A stretch of 64,000 bases of DNA from Soonwooa sp032078105 (GCA_046269235.1 JBJZOS010000009.1:21120-85119); one strand, 5' to 3'; shown: positions 1 through 10,285, counted from the stretch's first letter. The notes: generated by a model not told the origin, from the sequence alone. Program-made: numbers and translations.

Positions 1-1113
1 AGATATTATGGCGGTTGCGAAGTGGTAGACGAGGTTGAGACTTTGGCTATCGATCGTGCAAAACAACTTTTCGGTGTCGACTATGTTAACGTACAGCCAC
101 ATTCTGGTTCGCAAGCCAATGCAGCAATTTATTTAGCCGTGTTAAAGCCTGGCGATAAAATTATGGGAATGGATCTTTCGATGGGAGGTCACCTAACGCA
201 TGGTTCTTCGGTTAACTTTTCGGGGATACAATATGATGTGGTTTCTTATGGCGTAGATCGTGAGTCTGGACTTATCGATTATGATCAAATGCGTGAGGTA
301 GCGCTTCGCGAAAGACCAAAAATGATGATTGCTGGTTTCTCTGCTTATTCTAGAGATTTGGATTATGCTAAATTCCGTGAAGTAGCTGACGAAATTGGTG
401 CAACACTTTGGGCGGATATTGCACATCCTGCAGGACTTGTTGCTAAAGGACTTCTTAACAATCCATTTGATCATTGTCATGTGGTGACGACGACAACACA
501 TAAGACGCTTCGTGGACCTCGCGGTGGTATGATTATGATGGGTAAAGATTTTGAAAACACTTACGGACACAAAACGCCAAAAGGTGATATCAAAATGATG
601 AGCCAAGTTTTGGATGGTGCTGTTTTTCCGGGGATTCAAGGTGGTCCACTAGAGCATGTTATCGCTGGTAAAGCGGTAGCTTTTGGAGAAGCGATTGATT
701 CTAAATTTGAGGTTTATGCAAAACAAGTTAAAGCCAATGCACAGGCTTTAGCAAAAGCAATGATTGCAAATGGTTTTGATATCGTAAGCGGTGGCACAGA
801 CAATCACTTGATGTTGGTGGACCTTCGTAACAAAAACGTTAATGGTAAAGAAACCGAAAAAGCTTTAGTAAAAGCAGATATCACATGTAATAAAAACATG
901 GTTCCGTTTGATGATAAGTCACCATTCACAACGTCTGGTATTAGATTAGGGACAGCTGCAATTACAACAAGAGGACTTATAGAACATGATATGGAAGTGA
1001 TTGCTTCATTAATTTCTGAAGTGGTTGATAACATCAAAAATGAAGACGTCTTAGCATCTGTTAAAACAAAAGTTAACCAACTAATGGAAGGTAAAGCGCT
1101 TTTCAATTACTAA
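1..1113 (+). CDS. glyA: Serine hydroxymethyltransferase (5' end outside window)
   Basis: Cytosolic PLP enzyme that interconverts serine and glycine and supplies 5,10-methylene-THF. The frame is open from base 1, where RYYGGCEVVDEVE matches the SHMT region just after the N-terminal arm, so roughly the first 60 residues lie upstream of the window. The PLP-lysine motif TTTTTHKTLRGPRGG is intact and the C-terminus is complete. A strong hairpin terminator follows directly. It is the only plus-strand gene at this end and converges on the rpoC/DUF3467 transcript. The first ATG inside the window (position 22) is an internal methionine, not the start. Confidence 0.97.
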   Translation, partial: RYYGGCEVVDEVETLAIDRAKQLFGVDYVNVQPHSGSQANAAIYLAVLKPGDKIMGMDLSMGGHLTHGSSVNFSGIQYDVVSYGVDRESGLIDYDQMREVALRERPKMMIAGFSAYSRDLDYAKFREVADEIGATLWADIAHPAGLVAKGLLNNPFDHCHVVTTTTHKTLRGPRGGMIMMGKDFENTYGHKTPKGDIKMMSQVLDGAVFPGIQGGPLEHVIAGKAVAFGEAIDSKFEVYAKQVKANAQALAKAMIANGFDIVSGGTDNHLMLVDLRNKNVNGKETEKALVKADITCNKNMVPFDDKSPFTTSGIRLGTAAITTRGLIEHDMEVIASLISEVVDNIKNEDVLASVKTKVNQLMEGKALFNY

Positions 1114-1135
1114 AACATCGTTTTAAAAATATAAA

Positions 1136-1170
1136 AATTCCAAAGTCGTAAGGCTTTGGAATTTTTTTTT
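1136..1170 (+). terminator. Rho-independent terminator of glyA
   Basis: The arms AATTCCAAAG (1136-1145) and CTTTGGAATT (1154-1163) form a perfect 10-bp stem, followed by a run of T. It lies 22 bases after the glyA stop codon. Confidence 0.9.
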
Positions 1171-1301
1171 AACCAAGATTAAAGCAGAAACTTCTCCAAT
1201 TCAATTGATAGAACGTCTTGTTATACGTCGCTTAATTAATAATGATTGGCTGCTAGCGACAGCAACTATCCTTATAAGCTGTCATGCTTTGGCATGTCCA
1301 A

Positions 1302-1339
1302 AATAAAAAAGTCCCGACTCTTTGTAGATTCGGGACTTC
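1302..1339 (-). terminator. Terminator of the rpoBC-DUF3467 transcript
   Basis: On the minus strand the arms AAGTCCCGA and TCGGGACTT (plus positions 1309-1317 and 1330-1338) form a stem followed by a T run. It is 20 bases beyond the DUF3467 stop codon and marks the end of the minus-strand operon. The 130 bases between this and the glyA terminator show no gene. Confidence 0.88.
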
Positions 1340-1358
1340 TGATATGTTAAGAAAAATC

Positions 1359-1664
1359 TTAAGCTTGTACGTTGTTACCTCCTAATACGAAAGGTTCAAC
1401 TTCTTTGATTTCTCCATATTGTTGCTCGTAGTTAGCTACGTTTTGTTGTAACGCTGCCAATACTCTCTTCGCGTGAAGAGGCGCAAGGATAACTCTTGAT
1501 CTTACGTTAGCTTGTTGTACACCTGGCATCAATTGGATAAAATCCAATACGAATTCTGATGGTGAGTGGTTAACTAATGCTAGGTTACAGTATACACCAG
1601 CAGCTACCATTTCGTTAAGTTGAATGTTGATGTTGTTAGGATCTTGATTTTGATTGTTGTCCAT
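1359..1664 (-). CDS. DUF3467 domain protein
   Basis: A 101-residue cytosolic protein of the DUF3467 family, found in Bacteroidota and other phyla; its function is not established. The sequence starts with a polar Asn/Gln-rich stretch (MDNNQNQDPNNINIQL). An alpha/beta core with SPSEFVLDFIQLMPG and an arginine-rich RSRVILAPLHAKRVLAAL segment follows, and these two are the family's recognisable blocks. It is the last gene of the rpoB-rpoC transcript, 89 bases after rpoC and directly before the terminator. The position suggests co-expression with RNA polymerase, but a role in transcription is inference only. Confidence 0.88.
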   Translation of the reverse strand: MDNNQNQDPNNINIQLNEMVAAGVYCNLALVNHSPSEFVLDFIQLMPGVQQANVRSRVILAPLHAKRVLAALQQNVANYEQQYGEIKEVEPFVLGGNNVQA

Positions 1665-1695
1665 TTTGTTTTAAGATTTTGGATTTTATATTAAA

Positions 1696-1746
1696 ATTAT
1701 AGACTACGAATATATCATTTAAATTTTATAATTCGTAATCTATAAT
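1696..1746. repeat. Imperfect inverted repeat between rpoC and DUF3467
   Basis: The arms 1696-1711 and 1731-1746 are 16 bases each and complementary except for one mismatch. The sequence is built from AT-rich words (TACGAAT, ATTCGTAATC) of the type found in other gaps of this window. It could fold in the mRNA between rpoC and DUF3467 as a processing or stability hairpin. No T run follows it, so a terminator is unlikely. Confidence 0.6.
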
Positions 1747-1753
1747 TAAAATT

Positions 1754-4700
1754 TTAGTTGATATCTTCGAATTCTTTTTTAGAACCAACGATTACGTTTT
1801 GGTATTCTTTAAGACCTGTACCTGCAGGGATTCTGTGTCCTACAATTACGTTTTCCTTAAGACCTCCTAAATAATCTACTTTACCAGACACTGCTGCCTC
1901 GTTAAGTACTTTGGTTGTTTCCTGGAAGGATGCTGCTGACATGAATGACTTCGTTTGTAAGGCTGCTCTTGTAATACCTTGTAATACTGGCGTTGCTGTT
2001 GCAGGAAGTGCTTCGCGTACTTGTACTAAAGCTTGGTCTTCACGCTTCAACTTAGAGTTTTCGTCACGTAGTTCTCTAGCAGTGATCATCTGACCTGGTT
2101 TTAGATCTTTAGAATCTCCGGCGTCAACAACTACCTTAAGTCCAAATACTCTGTTGTTTTCTTCTAAGAAGTCATACTTATGCTCTAATGCACCTTCTAG
2201 GAACTGCGTATCTCCGCCATCTACAATAGAGACTTTTGTCATCATTTGACGAACGATAATCTCGAAATGTTTGTCGTCGATTTTTACACCTTGTAAACGG
2301 TAAACCTCTTGGATCTCGTTTACTAGATATTCTTGTACCGCAGTTGGGCCTTTGATGTGTAGGATATCGTCTGGCGTTACTGATCCGTCTGATAATGGAG
2401 AACCAGCTGTTACGAAGTCATTCTCTTGTACCAAGATTTGGTTAGAAAGTTTAACTAAGTACTTCTTAATTTCACCAGTTTTAGCTTCTACAACCAATTC
2501 TCGGTTACCTCTCTTGATCTTACCGTAAGATACTACACCATCGATTTCTGTAACAACCGCTGGGTTAGATGGGTTACGAGCTTCGAACAATTCGGTAACT
2601 CTCGGAAGACCTCCGGTGATATCCCCTGCTTTAGCAGATTTTCTTGGGATCTTAACTAGGACTTTACCAGCCTTAATTTTTTCACCGTCGTTAACCATAA
2701 GGTGGGCACCAACTGGAAGGTTATAAGCTTTTTGTTCAACACCTTTAGAGTCTACAACTTTAAGGGTTGGTACGGCTTTTTTATTTCTAGATTCAGAGAT
2801 AACTTTCTCTTCGAATCCTGTCTGTTCATCAATCTCAAGCGCGAATGAAACCCCTTGGATAATATCTTCGTATTCTACTTTACCAGCAGTTTCCGCAATA
2901 ATTACCGCGTTGTATGGATCCCATTTAGCAATCATCGTTCCTTTTGTAACTTTATCACCTGGTTTTACAAATAATGAAGAACCATAAGGTAAGTTAGCAA
3001 CCATGATAGGTGTACGTGCTTCGTTATCCATCACCAAACGGAATTCTGTTGAACGAGACACAACGATTTCTGCTGTATTTCCGTCTTCATCTTCCGAAGT
3101 AATAGTTCTAACTTCGTCCATCTCAACAATACCATCACGTTTTGCAACGATAGAAGGATTCTCTGAAATGTTACCTGCAGTACCCCCTTGGTGGAAGGTT
3201 CTCAATGTTAACTGTGTACCAGGCTCACCAATAGATTGTGCAGCGATTACACCAACTGCTTCCCCCATGTGGATCATCTTACCTGTTGCAAGGTTACGTC
3301 CATAACATTTAGAACAGATACCTTTTTTAGCTTCACAAGTTAATGGAGAACGTACTTCTACCGACTCGATACCAGCCGTTTCGATGGCTTTAGCTAATGC
3401 TTCGTTAATCAATTCTCCCGATTCTGCGATTAACTCGTCAGATTCTGGATCGTAGATATCGTGAAGTGATACTCTACCTAAGATTCTTTCAGAAATCTTC
3501 TCAACAATTTCGTCATTTTTCTTAAGTGGTGTCACTTCTGTACCTCTTAATGTACCACAATCTTCTTCAGTAATGATAACATCCTGAGCCACGTCAACCA
3601 AACGACGTGTTAAGTAACCAGCATCGGCAGTTTTAAGAGCGGTATCCGCAAGACCTTTACGAGCACCGTGGGTAGAGATAAAGTACTCCAAAATCGAAAG
3701 ACCTTCTTTAAAGTTCGCGATAATTGGGTTTTCGATAATCTCAGCACCAACAGAACCCGCTTTTTGTGGTTTTGCCATTAGACCTCTCATACCTGATAAC
3801 TGACGAATCTGTTCTTTAGAACCCCTCGCACCAGAATCAAGCATCATGTACACAGAGTTGAAACCACCTTGGTCAGTTTTCATTCTGCTCATGATCATTT
3901 CTGTTAGAGACGCATTGGTATTAGTCCAAACGTCAATAACTTGGTTATAACGTTCTGTATCGGTGATAAGACCCATGTTATAGTTAGCCTTAATTTCGTC
4001 AACAGATTCAATAGCCGTAGCAATCATTGTTTTCTTCTCAGCAGGAACTACGATGTCTCCTAATGAGAACGAAAGACCTCCTTTGAATGCGTTAGAATAA
4101 CCTAAGTCTTTCATGTCATCCAAAAACTTAACTGTTGTTGGGAAGTCTGTATCTGCAAGGATTCTACCGATAACGTTTCTAAGTGATTTCTTAGTTAACA
4201 ATTCATCGATGTAACCTACTTGTTTAGGAACGATTTGGTTGAAGATAATTCTACCAACAGTTGTTTCGATTAGTTTAGTAACCAATTCTCCATCAACTTT
4301 TACTGGTAGTTTACATCTTACTTTAGCATTCAAAGAAACTTGTCCTTCAGCGTAAGCGATTTCTGCTTCTTCTGGAGAATAGAAAGCCAGACCTTCGCCT
4401 TTTACTTTCATAGTTTCTGTAGAATCCAATTGTTTTGTCATGAAATATAGACCCAAAACCATATCCTGAGAAGGTACCGTAATTGGCGAACCGTTCGCAG
4501 GGTTTAGGATGTTTTGAGAACCTAACATCAATAACTGAGCTTCCAAAATTGCTTCTGGACCTAAAGGTAAGTGTACCGCCATCTGGTCACCATCGAAATC
4601 GGCGTTGAAAGCGGTTGTTACCAATGGGTGAAGTTGGATCGCTTTACCTTCGATCATCTTAGGCTGGAAGGCTTGGATACCCAAACGGTGAAGTGTAGGT

Positions 4701-6019
4701 GCACGGTTCAAAAGAACTGGGTGACCCTTCATCACGTTTTCTAGGATATCATAAACTACGGGCTCTTTTCTATCGATGATTCTCTTAGCAGATTTTACAG
4801 TTTTTACAATTCCTCTCTCGATTAGTTTTCTGATGATGAATGGTTTGTAAAGTTCTGCTGCCATATCTTTTGGAAGACCACACTCGTGCAATTGTAGGCT
4901 AGGCCCAACAACAATTACCGAACGAGCTGAGTAGTCAACACGCTTACCTAATAAGTTTTGACGGAAACGACCTTGCTTACCTTTCAATGAATCTGAAAGT
5001 GATTTCAATGGTCTGTTTGATTCTGACTTAACTGCAGAAGATTTTCTTGTGTTATCGAATAATGAATCAACCGATTCTTGAAGCATACGCTTTTCGTTTC
5101 TTAAGATAACTTCAGGCGCTTTAATCTCCAATAATCTCTTAAGACGGTTATTTCTGATGATAACTCTTCTGTAAAGATCGTTAAGATCCGATGTTGCAAA
5201 ACGTCCACCATCCAACGGAACTAATGGTCTTAGTTCTGGTGGTATAACAGGAAGCACACGCATTACCATCCACTCTGGACGGTTGATCATTCTTGTATTA
5301 GCACCTCTAAGGGCTTCAACAACATTTAATCTTTTTAATGCTTCAGTTCTTCTTTGCTTAGAACCTTCGTTGTGAGCTTTGTGACGAAGATCGAAAGACA
5401 AGGCGTCTAGGTCGATTCTCTTCAACAGTTCTTCAACAGCTTCGGCACCCATTTTAGCAACGAATTTGTTAGGATCAGAATCGTCAAGATATTGATTCTC
5501 TACAGGAAGTGTTTCTAGAACATCTAGATATTCTTCTTCTGTAAGGAATTCTTTATCTTCGAAATCTGAACCGTCTGCTTTTTTAGCAATACCTTGTTGG
5601 ATCACCACATATCTTTCGTAGTAGATGATCATATCTAGTTTCTTAGAAGGAATACCTAATAAGTAACCGATTTTGTTGGGTAAAGAACGGAAATACCAAA
5701 TGTGAGCTACTGGCACAACAAGTCCGATATGTCCAATTCTTTCACGTCTTACTTTTTTCTCTGTAACTTCTACACCACAACGGTCACATACGATACCTTT
5801 GTAACGGATACGTTTGTATTTTCCACAAGCACATTCGTAGTCTTTTACAGGACCAAATATTTTTTCGCAGAACAAACCATCTCTTTCTGGCTTGTGCGTA
5901 CGATAGTTAATTGTTTCTGGTTTCAAAACTTCCCCTCTCGATTCTTGTAGAATAGATTCTGGTGAAGCTAAACCGATAGTGATTTTACTAAATCTACTTG
6001 ATTTATTTTTATTTGACAT
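1754..6019 (-). CDS. rpoC: DNA-directed RNA polymerase subunit beta'
   Basis: The 1421-residue catalytic subunit of RNA polymerase. The N-terminal zinc site is present (CACGKYKRIRYKGIVCDRCG), as is the Mg-binding loop NADFDGDQM of the active site. The bridge-helix/trigger-loop region (GARGSKEQIRQLSGMRGLM) and the second zinc site (CGTLRG ... CEAKKGICSKCYG) are also intact. The length fits Bacteroidota RpoC. It lies 85 bases after rpoB on the same strand, and the gap is filled with short repeat words rather than a promoter, so the pair is co-transcribed. Confidence 0.99.
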   Translation of the reverse strand: MSNKNKSSRFSKITIGLASPESILQESRGEVLKPETINYRTHKPERDGLFCEKIFGPVKDYECACGKYKRIRYKGIVCDRCGVEVTEKKVRRERIGHIGLVVPVAHIWYFRSLPNKIGYLLGIPSKKLDMIIYYERYVVIQQGIAKKADGSDFEDKEFLTEEEYLDVLETLPVENQYLDDSDPNKFVAKMGAEAVEELLKRIDLDALSFDLRHKAHNEGSKQRRTEALKRLNVVEALRGANTRMINRPEWMVMRVLPVIPPELRPLVPLDGGRFATSDLNDLYRRVIIRNNRLKRLLEIKAPEVILRNEKRMLQESVDSLFDNTRKSSAVKSESNRPLKSLSDSLKGKQGRFRQNLLGKRVDYSARSVIVVGPSLQLHECGLPKDMAAELYKPFIIRKLIERGIVKTVKSAKRIIDRKEPVVYDILENVMKGHPVLLNRAPTLHRLGIQAFQPKMIEGKAIQLHPLVTTAFNADFDGDQMAVHLPLGPEAILEAQLLMLGSQNILNPANGSPITVPSQDMVLGLYFMTKQLDSTETMKVKGEGLAFYSPEEAEIAYAEGQVSLNAKVRCKLPVKVDGELVTKLIETTVGRIIFNQIVPKQVGYIDELLTKKSLRNVIGRILADTDFPTTVKFLDDMKDLGYSNAFKGGLSFSLGDIVVPAEKKTMIATAIESVDEIKANYNMGLITDTERYNQVIDVWTNTNASLTEMIMSRMKTDQGGFNSVYMMLDSGARGSKEQIRQLSGMRGLMAKPQKAGSVGAEIIENPIIANFKEGLSILEYFISTHGARKGLADTALKTADAGYLTRRLVDVAQDVIITEEDCGTLRGTEVTPLKKNDEIVEKISERILGRVSLHDIYDPESDELIAESGELINEALAKAIETAGIESVEVRSPLTCEAKKGICSKCYGRNLATGKMIHMGEAVGVIAAQSIGEPGTQLTLRTFHQGGTAGNISENPSIVAKRDGIVEMDEVRTITSEDEDGNTAEIVVSRSTEFRLVMDNEARTPIMVANLPYGSSLFVKPGDKVTKGTMIAKWDPYNAVIIAETAGKVEYEDIIQGVSFALEIDEQTGFEEKVISESRNKKAVPTLKVVDSKGVEQKAYNLPVGAHLMVNDGEKIKAGKVLVKIPRKSAKAGDITGGLPRVTELFEARNPSNPAVVTEIDGVVSYGKIKRGNRELVVEAKTGEIKKYLVKLSNQILVQENDFVTAGSPLSDGSVTPDDILHIKGPTAVQEYLVNEIQEVYRLQGVKIDDKHFEIIVRQMMTKVSIVDGGDTQFLEGALEHKYDFLEENNRVFGLKVVVDAGDSKDLKPGQMITARELRDENSKLKREDQALVQVREALPATATPVLQGITRAALQTKSFMSAASFQETTKVLNEAAVSGKVDYLGGLKENVIVGHRIPAGTGLKEYQNVIVGSKKEFEDIN

Positions 6020-6024
6020 TGTTT

Positions 6025-6104
6025 TTTGTTTAAGATTAAAAGAACCAAGAGCTAAGAGCTAAGACTAAAAAATCTTGCATCTTATGTCTCTTATCTTGTG
6101 TCTA
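6025..6104 (-). repeat. Intergenic heptad-like repeat words between rpoB and rpoC
   Basis: Read on the minus strand, the spacer consists of variants of AAGACACAAGATAAGAGACA in one half. The other half has TCTTAGCTCTTAGCTCTTGG, with a T-rich stretch between. The halves are roughly complementary and could form a long imperfect hairpin. Similar words occur at about 10,055-10,085, 58,105-58,130, 58,755-58,780 and 62,140-62,165. Confidence 0.6.
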
Positions 6105-9100
6105 TTATTCCTCAAGTCTTACGTCAAGTCCAAGACCTTGTAACTCGTGAAGTAATACGTTGAAAGATTCTGGAATACCTGGTTCTGGCATTGCTTCTCC
6201 TTTCGCGATTGCTTCATACGTTTTCGCTCTACCAATCACGTCATCTGACTTAACAGTCAAGATTTCTCTAAGGATATTAGATGCACCGAATGCTTCTAAT
6301 GCCCAAACCTCCATCTCTCCGAAACGCTGACCACCAAATTGCGCTTTACCGCCTAATGGCTGTTGCGTAATTAATGAGTAAGGTCCGATAGAACGTGCGT
6401 GCATCTTATCATCTACCATGTGTCCTAACTTAAGCATATAGATTACCCCAACTGTTGCTGGTTGTGTAAATCTTTCTCCTGTACCACCATCGAACAGATA
6501 AGTGTTACCGTAAGCCGGAAGTGATGCTTTGTCCGTGTATTCAGTAATTTGATCTAGCTCTGCACCATCAAAGATTGGTGTTGCGAACTTCAATCCTAAC
6601 TTTTTACCAGCCCAACCAAGAACGGTTTCGTAGATCTGACCAATGTTCATACGAGAAGGTACCCCAAGTGGATTCAATACGATGTCTACTGGTGTACCAT
6701 CTTCTAAGAATGGCATGTCTTCTTCACGAACGATTCTTGATACGATACCTTTGTTACCGTGACGTCCTGCCATCTTATCACCAACGTTTAGTTTACGTTT
6801 TTTAGCGATATAGACTTTAGCTAACTTCATGATACCTGCAGGAAGTTCGTCTCCGATAGAAAGTGCGAATTTTTCTCTGTTTTTCACACCTTGGATATCG
6901 TTATACTTAATTTTATAGTTGTGGATTACTTGTTTGATTAATTCATTTTTGTCAGCATCAACTGTCCAGTCAGAACCGCTAATGTTAACATAATCCTCAA
7001 CACTTGTCAATAACTTCTGAGTAAATTTAACACCTTTACCGATTACCTCTTCATCTAGGTCATTTTTAACACCTTGCGATGTTTTTCCTGAAACTAATAT
7101 GTTAAGTTTTTCGATTAAAGTATTTCTTAAATCATCGAATTTAGCTTTGTAAGTATTTTCGATTTCTTCAAGTTTGATTTTCTCTTCAGATCTTTTCTTT
7201 TTGTCTTTGATGTTTCTAGAGAATAACTTCTTGTTGATAACAACACCTCTTAATGAAGAGTCAGCTTTCAACGACGCATCTTTAACATCACCAGCTTTGT
7301 CACCGAAGATGGCACGAAGAAGTTTTTCTTCTGGTGTTGGATCCGACTCACCTTTTGGTGTAATCTTACCGATCAAAATGTCACCAGGCTTAACTTCTGC
7401 ACCAATACGGATCATACCGTTTTCGTCAAGGTCTTTAGTAGCCTCTTCAGAAACGTTAGGGATATCTGCTGTTAATTCTTCCATACCTAATTTGGTATCA
7501 CGAACTTCTAGAGAATACTCATCAACGTGGATTGATGTAAACCAGTCCTCACGAACTACTTTTTCGTTAATTACGATTGCATCCTCAAAGTTGTACCCCT
7601 TCCAAGGCATGAAGGCAACTACCAAGTTTCTACCCAAAGCTAATTCTCCGTTTTCAGTTGCGTAACCGTCACAAAGAACTTGACCTTTCTCAACAACGTC
7701 ACCGACTCTTACGATTGGTTTCAATGTGATTGTTGTAGATTGGTTGGTTTTTCTAAACTTAGTTAAGTTATAAGTTTTAGTACCTGTATCGAAAGAAACT
7801 AGATCTTGATCTTCGCTTCTGTCATATTTAATAGTAATCTTGTTAGCATCAACATATTCTACAGTACCAGTACCTTCAGCATTGATTAAGATTCTAGAAT
7901 CTCTAGCAACTTGCTTTTCTAGACCTGTACCAACGATAGGTGCTTGTGGTCTAAGTAGAGGAACGGCCTGACGCATCATGTTAGATCCCATCAACGCACG
8001 GTTCGCATCATCATGCTCCAAGAAAGGAATCAATGAAGCCGAAATACCAGAAATCTGGTTAGGTGCCACGTCGATAAGGTCAACTTGCGCGGGCTCAACA
8101 ACTGGATAATCACCATCTAGACGCGCAATAACACGATCTGTAGAGATTTCTCCATCATCCGTCATCTCAACGTTCGCTTGTGCGATTACTTTATCTTCTT
8201 CGTCTTCTGCGTTAAGGTAAATTGGTGCGCTGTCCAAATCTACTTTCCCGTTTTCTACTTGACGATAAGGTGTTTCGATGAAACCTAATTGGTTAATTTT
8301 TGCATAGATACCCAATGAAGAGATCAAACCAATGTTTGGTCCTTCTGGCGTCTCGATTGGACAGATACGTCCGTAGTGCGTATGGTGAACGTCACGAACC
8401 TCGAAACCTGCTCTTTCTCTTGATAAACCGCCAGGTCCTAGTGCAGAAAGTCTACGCTTGTGCGTGATTTCTGAAAGTGGGTTGGTCTGGTCCATGAACT
8501 GAGATAGCTGGTTGGTACCAAAGAATGAATTAATAACGGATGTTAAAGTTTTAGCATTAACAAGGTCCAGTGGTGTAAAGATCTCGTTATCTCTAACGTT
8601 CATTCTTTCTTTAATCGTACGAGCGATTCTTGAAAGACCAACACCGAATTGTCCTGATAATTGCTCACCAACTGTTTTAATTCTTCTGTTAGATAAGTGG
8701 TCGATATCATCAACTTCAGCTTTAGAGTTTACCAACTCGATCAAGTGTTTAACAATAGAGATAATATCTTCTTTTGTTAAAACTTGAATATCTTCAGCGA
8801 TATTAAGACCTAATTTTTTATTCAATCTGTAACGACCAACTTCACCTAAAGAGTAACGTTGCTCTGAGAAGAATAATTTTTCGATAATTCCTCTAGCAGT
8901 TTCCTCATCTGGTGCATCTGCGTTACGAAGCTGACGGTAGATATATTCTACGGCTTCTTTCTCAGAGTTAGTTGGGTCTTTCTGTAATGTATTTTGGATG
9001 ATTGAGAATTCGTTAGAATTTTCGTTATGGATAAGAATTGTCTTAACTCCAGCTTCCAAAATAATATCAAGATGTTCTTTTTCTAGAACAGTCTCACGGT

Positions 9101-9932
9101 CTAGGATAATTTCATTTCTTTCGATAGAAACCACCTCACCAGTATCTTCGTCTACGAAATCTTCGAACCAAGTGTTCAATACTCTCGCAGCCAAAGTTCT
9201 ACCTTGTACTTTTTTAAGGTTTGCTTTGTTAACTTTAACTTCTTCTGCAAGGTCAAAAATCTGAAGAATCTCTTTATCAGACTCATAACCAATTGCTCTT
9301 AATAATGTCGTTAAAGGTAACTTTTTCTTACGGTCGATATAAGCATACATTACGCTGTTGATGTCGGTTGTAAATTCCATCCAAGATCCTTTGAAAGGGA
9401 TAATTCTTGAATAATACAACTTCGTACCATTCGCGTGGTAAGTTTGCCCGAAGAATACACCTGGAGATCTGTGTAGCTGTGTTACAATAACACGCTCTGC
9501 TCCGTTGATGATGAAAGATCCTGAAGGCGTCATATAAGGCACTGGTCCTAAATAAACGTCCTGAACAACCGTTTGGAAATCCTCGTGTTCTGGATCTGTA
9601 CAATACAATTTCAGTCTAGCTTTTAACGGAACGCTGTACGTCAAACCTCTCTCAACACACTCGTCGATAGAATAACGTGGCGAATCTACTAGATAATCTA
9701 AGAATTCTAGAACAAACTGGTTTCTAGAATCTGTAATTGGAAAATTCTCCTGGAACGTACTATAAAGGCTCTCATTAAGACGTTGTTCAGGAAGCGTGTC
9801 TAACTGGAAAAAATCCTTGAAAGACTGGATTTGGATATCCAAAAAGTCAGGCGTTACAATCTTACCTTTCGCAGAAGAAAAGTTGATTCTTTCAGTCCCT
9901 TTGATTTTTGAATTTGCCTGTGTTTTACTCAT
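6105..9932 (-). CDS. rpoB: DNA-directed RNA polymerase subunit beta
   Basis: The 1275-residue beta subunit of RNA polymerase. The rifampicin region is readable (QLSQFMDQTNPLSEITHKRR, then LSALGPGG). It carries Asp, His and Ser at the places equivalent to E. coli D516, H526 and S531, so no classical resistance change is visible. The C-terminal clamp motif (QPLGGKAQFGGQRFGEMEVWALEAFGA) is intact. The gene is preceded by a 410-base leader region with its own promoter candidate rather than by rplL, which lies about 7 kb upstream. Confidence 0.99.
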   Translation of the reverse strand: MSKTQANSKIKGTERINFSSAKGKIVTPDFLDIQIQSFKDFFQLDTLPEQRLNESLYSTFQENFPITDSRNQFVLEFLDYLVDSPRYSIDECVERGLTYSVPLKARLKLYCTDPEHEDFQTVVQDVYLGPVPYMTPSGSFIINGAERVIVTQLHRSPGVFFGQTYHANGTKLYYSRIIPFKGSWMEFTTDINSVMYAYIDRKKKLPLTTLLRAIGYESDKEILQIFDLAEEVKVNKANLKKVQGRTLAARVLNTWFEDFVDEDTGEVVSIERNEIILDRETVLEKEHLDIILEAGVKTILIHNENSNEFSIIQNTLQKDPTNSEKEAVEYIYRQLRNADAPDEETARGIIEKLFFSEQRYSLGEVGRYRLNKKLGLNIAEDIQVLTKEDIISIVKHLIELVNSKAEVDDIDHLSNRRIKTVGEQLSGQFGVGLSRIARTIKERMNVRDNEIFTPLDLVNAKTLTSVINSFFGTNQLSQFMDQTNPLSEITHKRRLSALGPGGLSRERAGFEVRDVHHTHYGRICPIETPEGPNIGLISSLGIYAKINQLGFIETPYRQVENGKVDLDSAPIYLNAEDEEDKVIAQANVEMTDDGEISTDRVIARLDGDYPVVEPAQVDLIDVAPNQISGISASLIPFLEHDDANRALMGSNMMRQAVPLLRPQAPIVGTGLEKQVARDSRILINAEGTGTVEYVDANKITIKYDRSEDQDLVSFDTGTKTYNLTKFRKTNQSTTITLKPIVRVGDVVEKGQVLCDGYATENGELALGRNLVVAFMPWKGYNFEDAIVINEKVVREDWFTSIHVDEYSLEVRDTKLGMEELTADIPNVSEEATKDLDENGMIRIGAEVKPGDILIGKITPKGESDPTPEEKLLRAIFGDKAGDVKDASLKADSSLRGVVINKKLFSRNIKDKKKRSEEKIKLEEIENTYKAKFDDLRNTLIEKLNILVSGKTSQGVKNDLDEEVIGKGVKFTQKLLTSVEDYVNISGSDWTVDADKNELIKQVIHNYKIKYNDIQGVKNREKFALSIGDELPAGIMKLAKVYIAKKRKLNVGDKMAGRHGNKGIVSRIVREEDMPFLEDGTPVDIVLNPLGVPSRMNIGQIYETVLGWAGKKLGLKFATPIFDGAELDQITEYTDKASLPAYGNTYLFDGGTGERFTQPATVGVIYMLKLGHMVDDKMHARSIGPYSLITQQPLGGKAQFGGQRFGEMEVWALEAFGASNILREILTVKSDDVIGRAKTYEAIAKGEAMPEPGIPESFNVLLHELQGLGLDVRLEE

Positions 9933-10177
9933 AAAATTACAAGAAAAAGGTTAAAAAATATTTTGTTTATCTCAAAAATATCGAAGCAGAAGAAGAAGTC
10001 TGAAAAAGATGAAAAACACTCGATTATTGGGCTATCAGAATTGGTTTTAAATCTTTATCTTAGTTCTCGATTCTAATTCTAAGCAACGCTGGTATATCTT
10101 TTCACAACGTAATGCAAAATATTCTTTTCTAATTAAAATTTTGGGAAACAAATAAAAACTTACAAAAACAACAAAAT

Positions 10178-10201
10178 CCCTTGTAGCCGAAGACACAAGA
10201 G
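10178..10201 (-). promoter_or_regulatory. Terminator-like hairpin in the rpoB leader (attenuator candidate)
   Basis: On the minus strand, CTCTTGT pairs with ACAAGGG across an 8-10 base loop containing TTCGG, and ATTTTGTTGTTTTTG follows. It would begin about 45 bases after the predicted rpoB transcription start and lies about 245 bases before the rpoB start codon. The stem is short and the T run interrupted, so partial termination or RNA processing is more likely than a full stop. Confidence 0.4.
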
Positions 10202-10254
10202 TTTTACAAAAATTGTCACTAGATAAATTTATTTTTTAAGCCCAAAATGAGGTG

Positions 10255-10285
10255 CAAAGATACATCTTTACATTGAAATACACAA
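10255..10285 (-). promoter_or_regulatory. Predicted rpoB promoter
   Basis: The minus strand reads TTG, 20 bases, TATCTTTG, close to the Bacteroidota consensus TTG-N19-TAnnTTTG. It sits between tex and rpoB and predicts a 5' leader of about 315 bases. This would let rpoBC be transcribed independently of tex and of the distant rplKAJL genes. Confidence 0.65.

Noticed and set aside
193..639. 148-codon minus-strand frame
   Set aside because: Antisense shadow within the conserved part of glyA.
7174..7665. 163-codon plus-strand frame
   Set aside because: Lies fully antisense to rpoB; the codon pattern mirrors rpoB and there is no domain.
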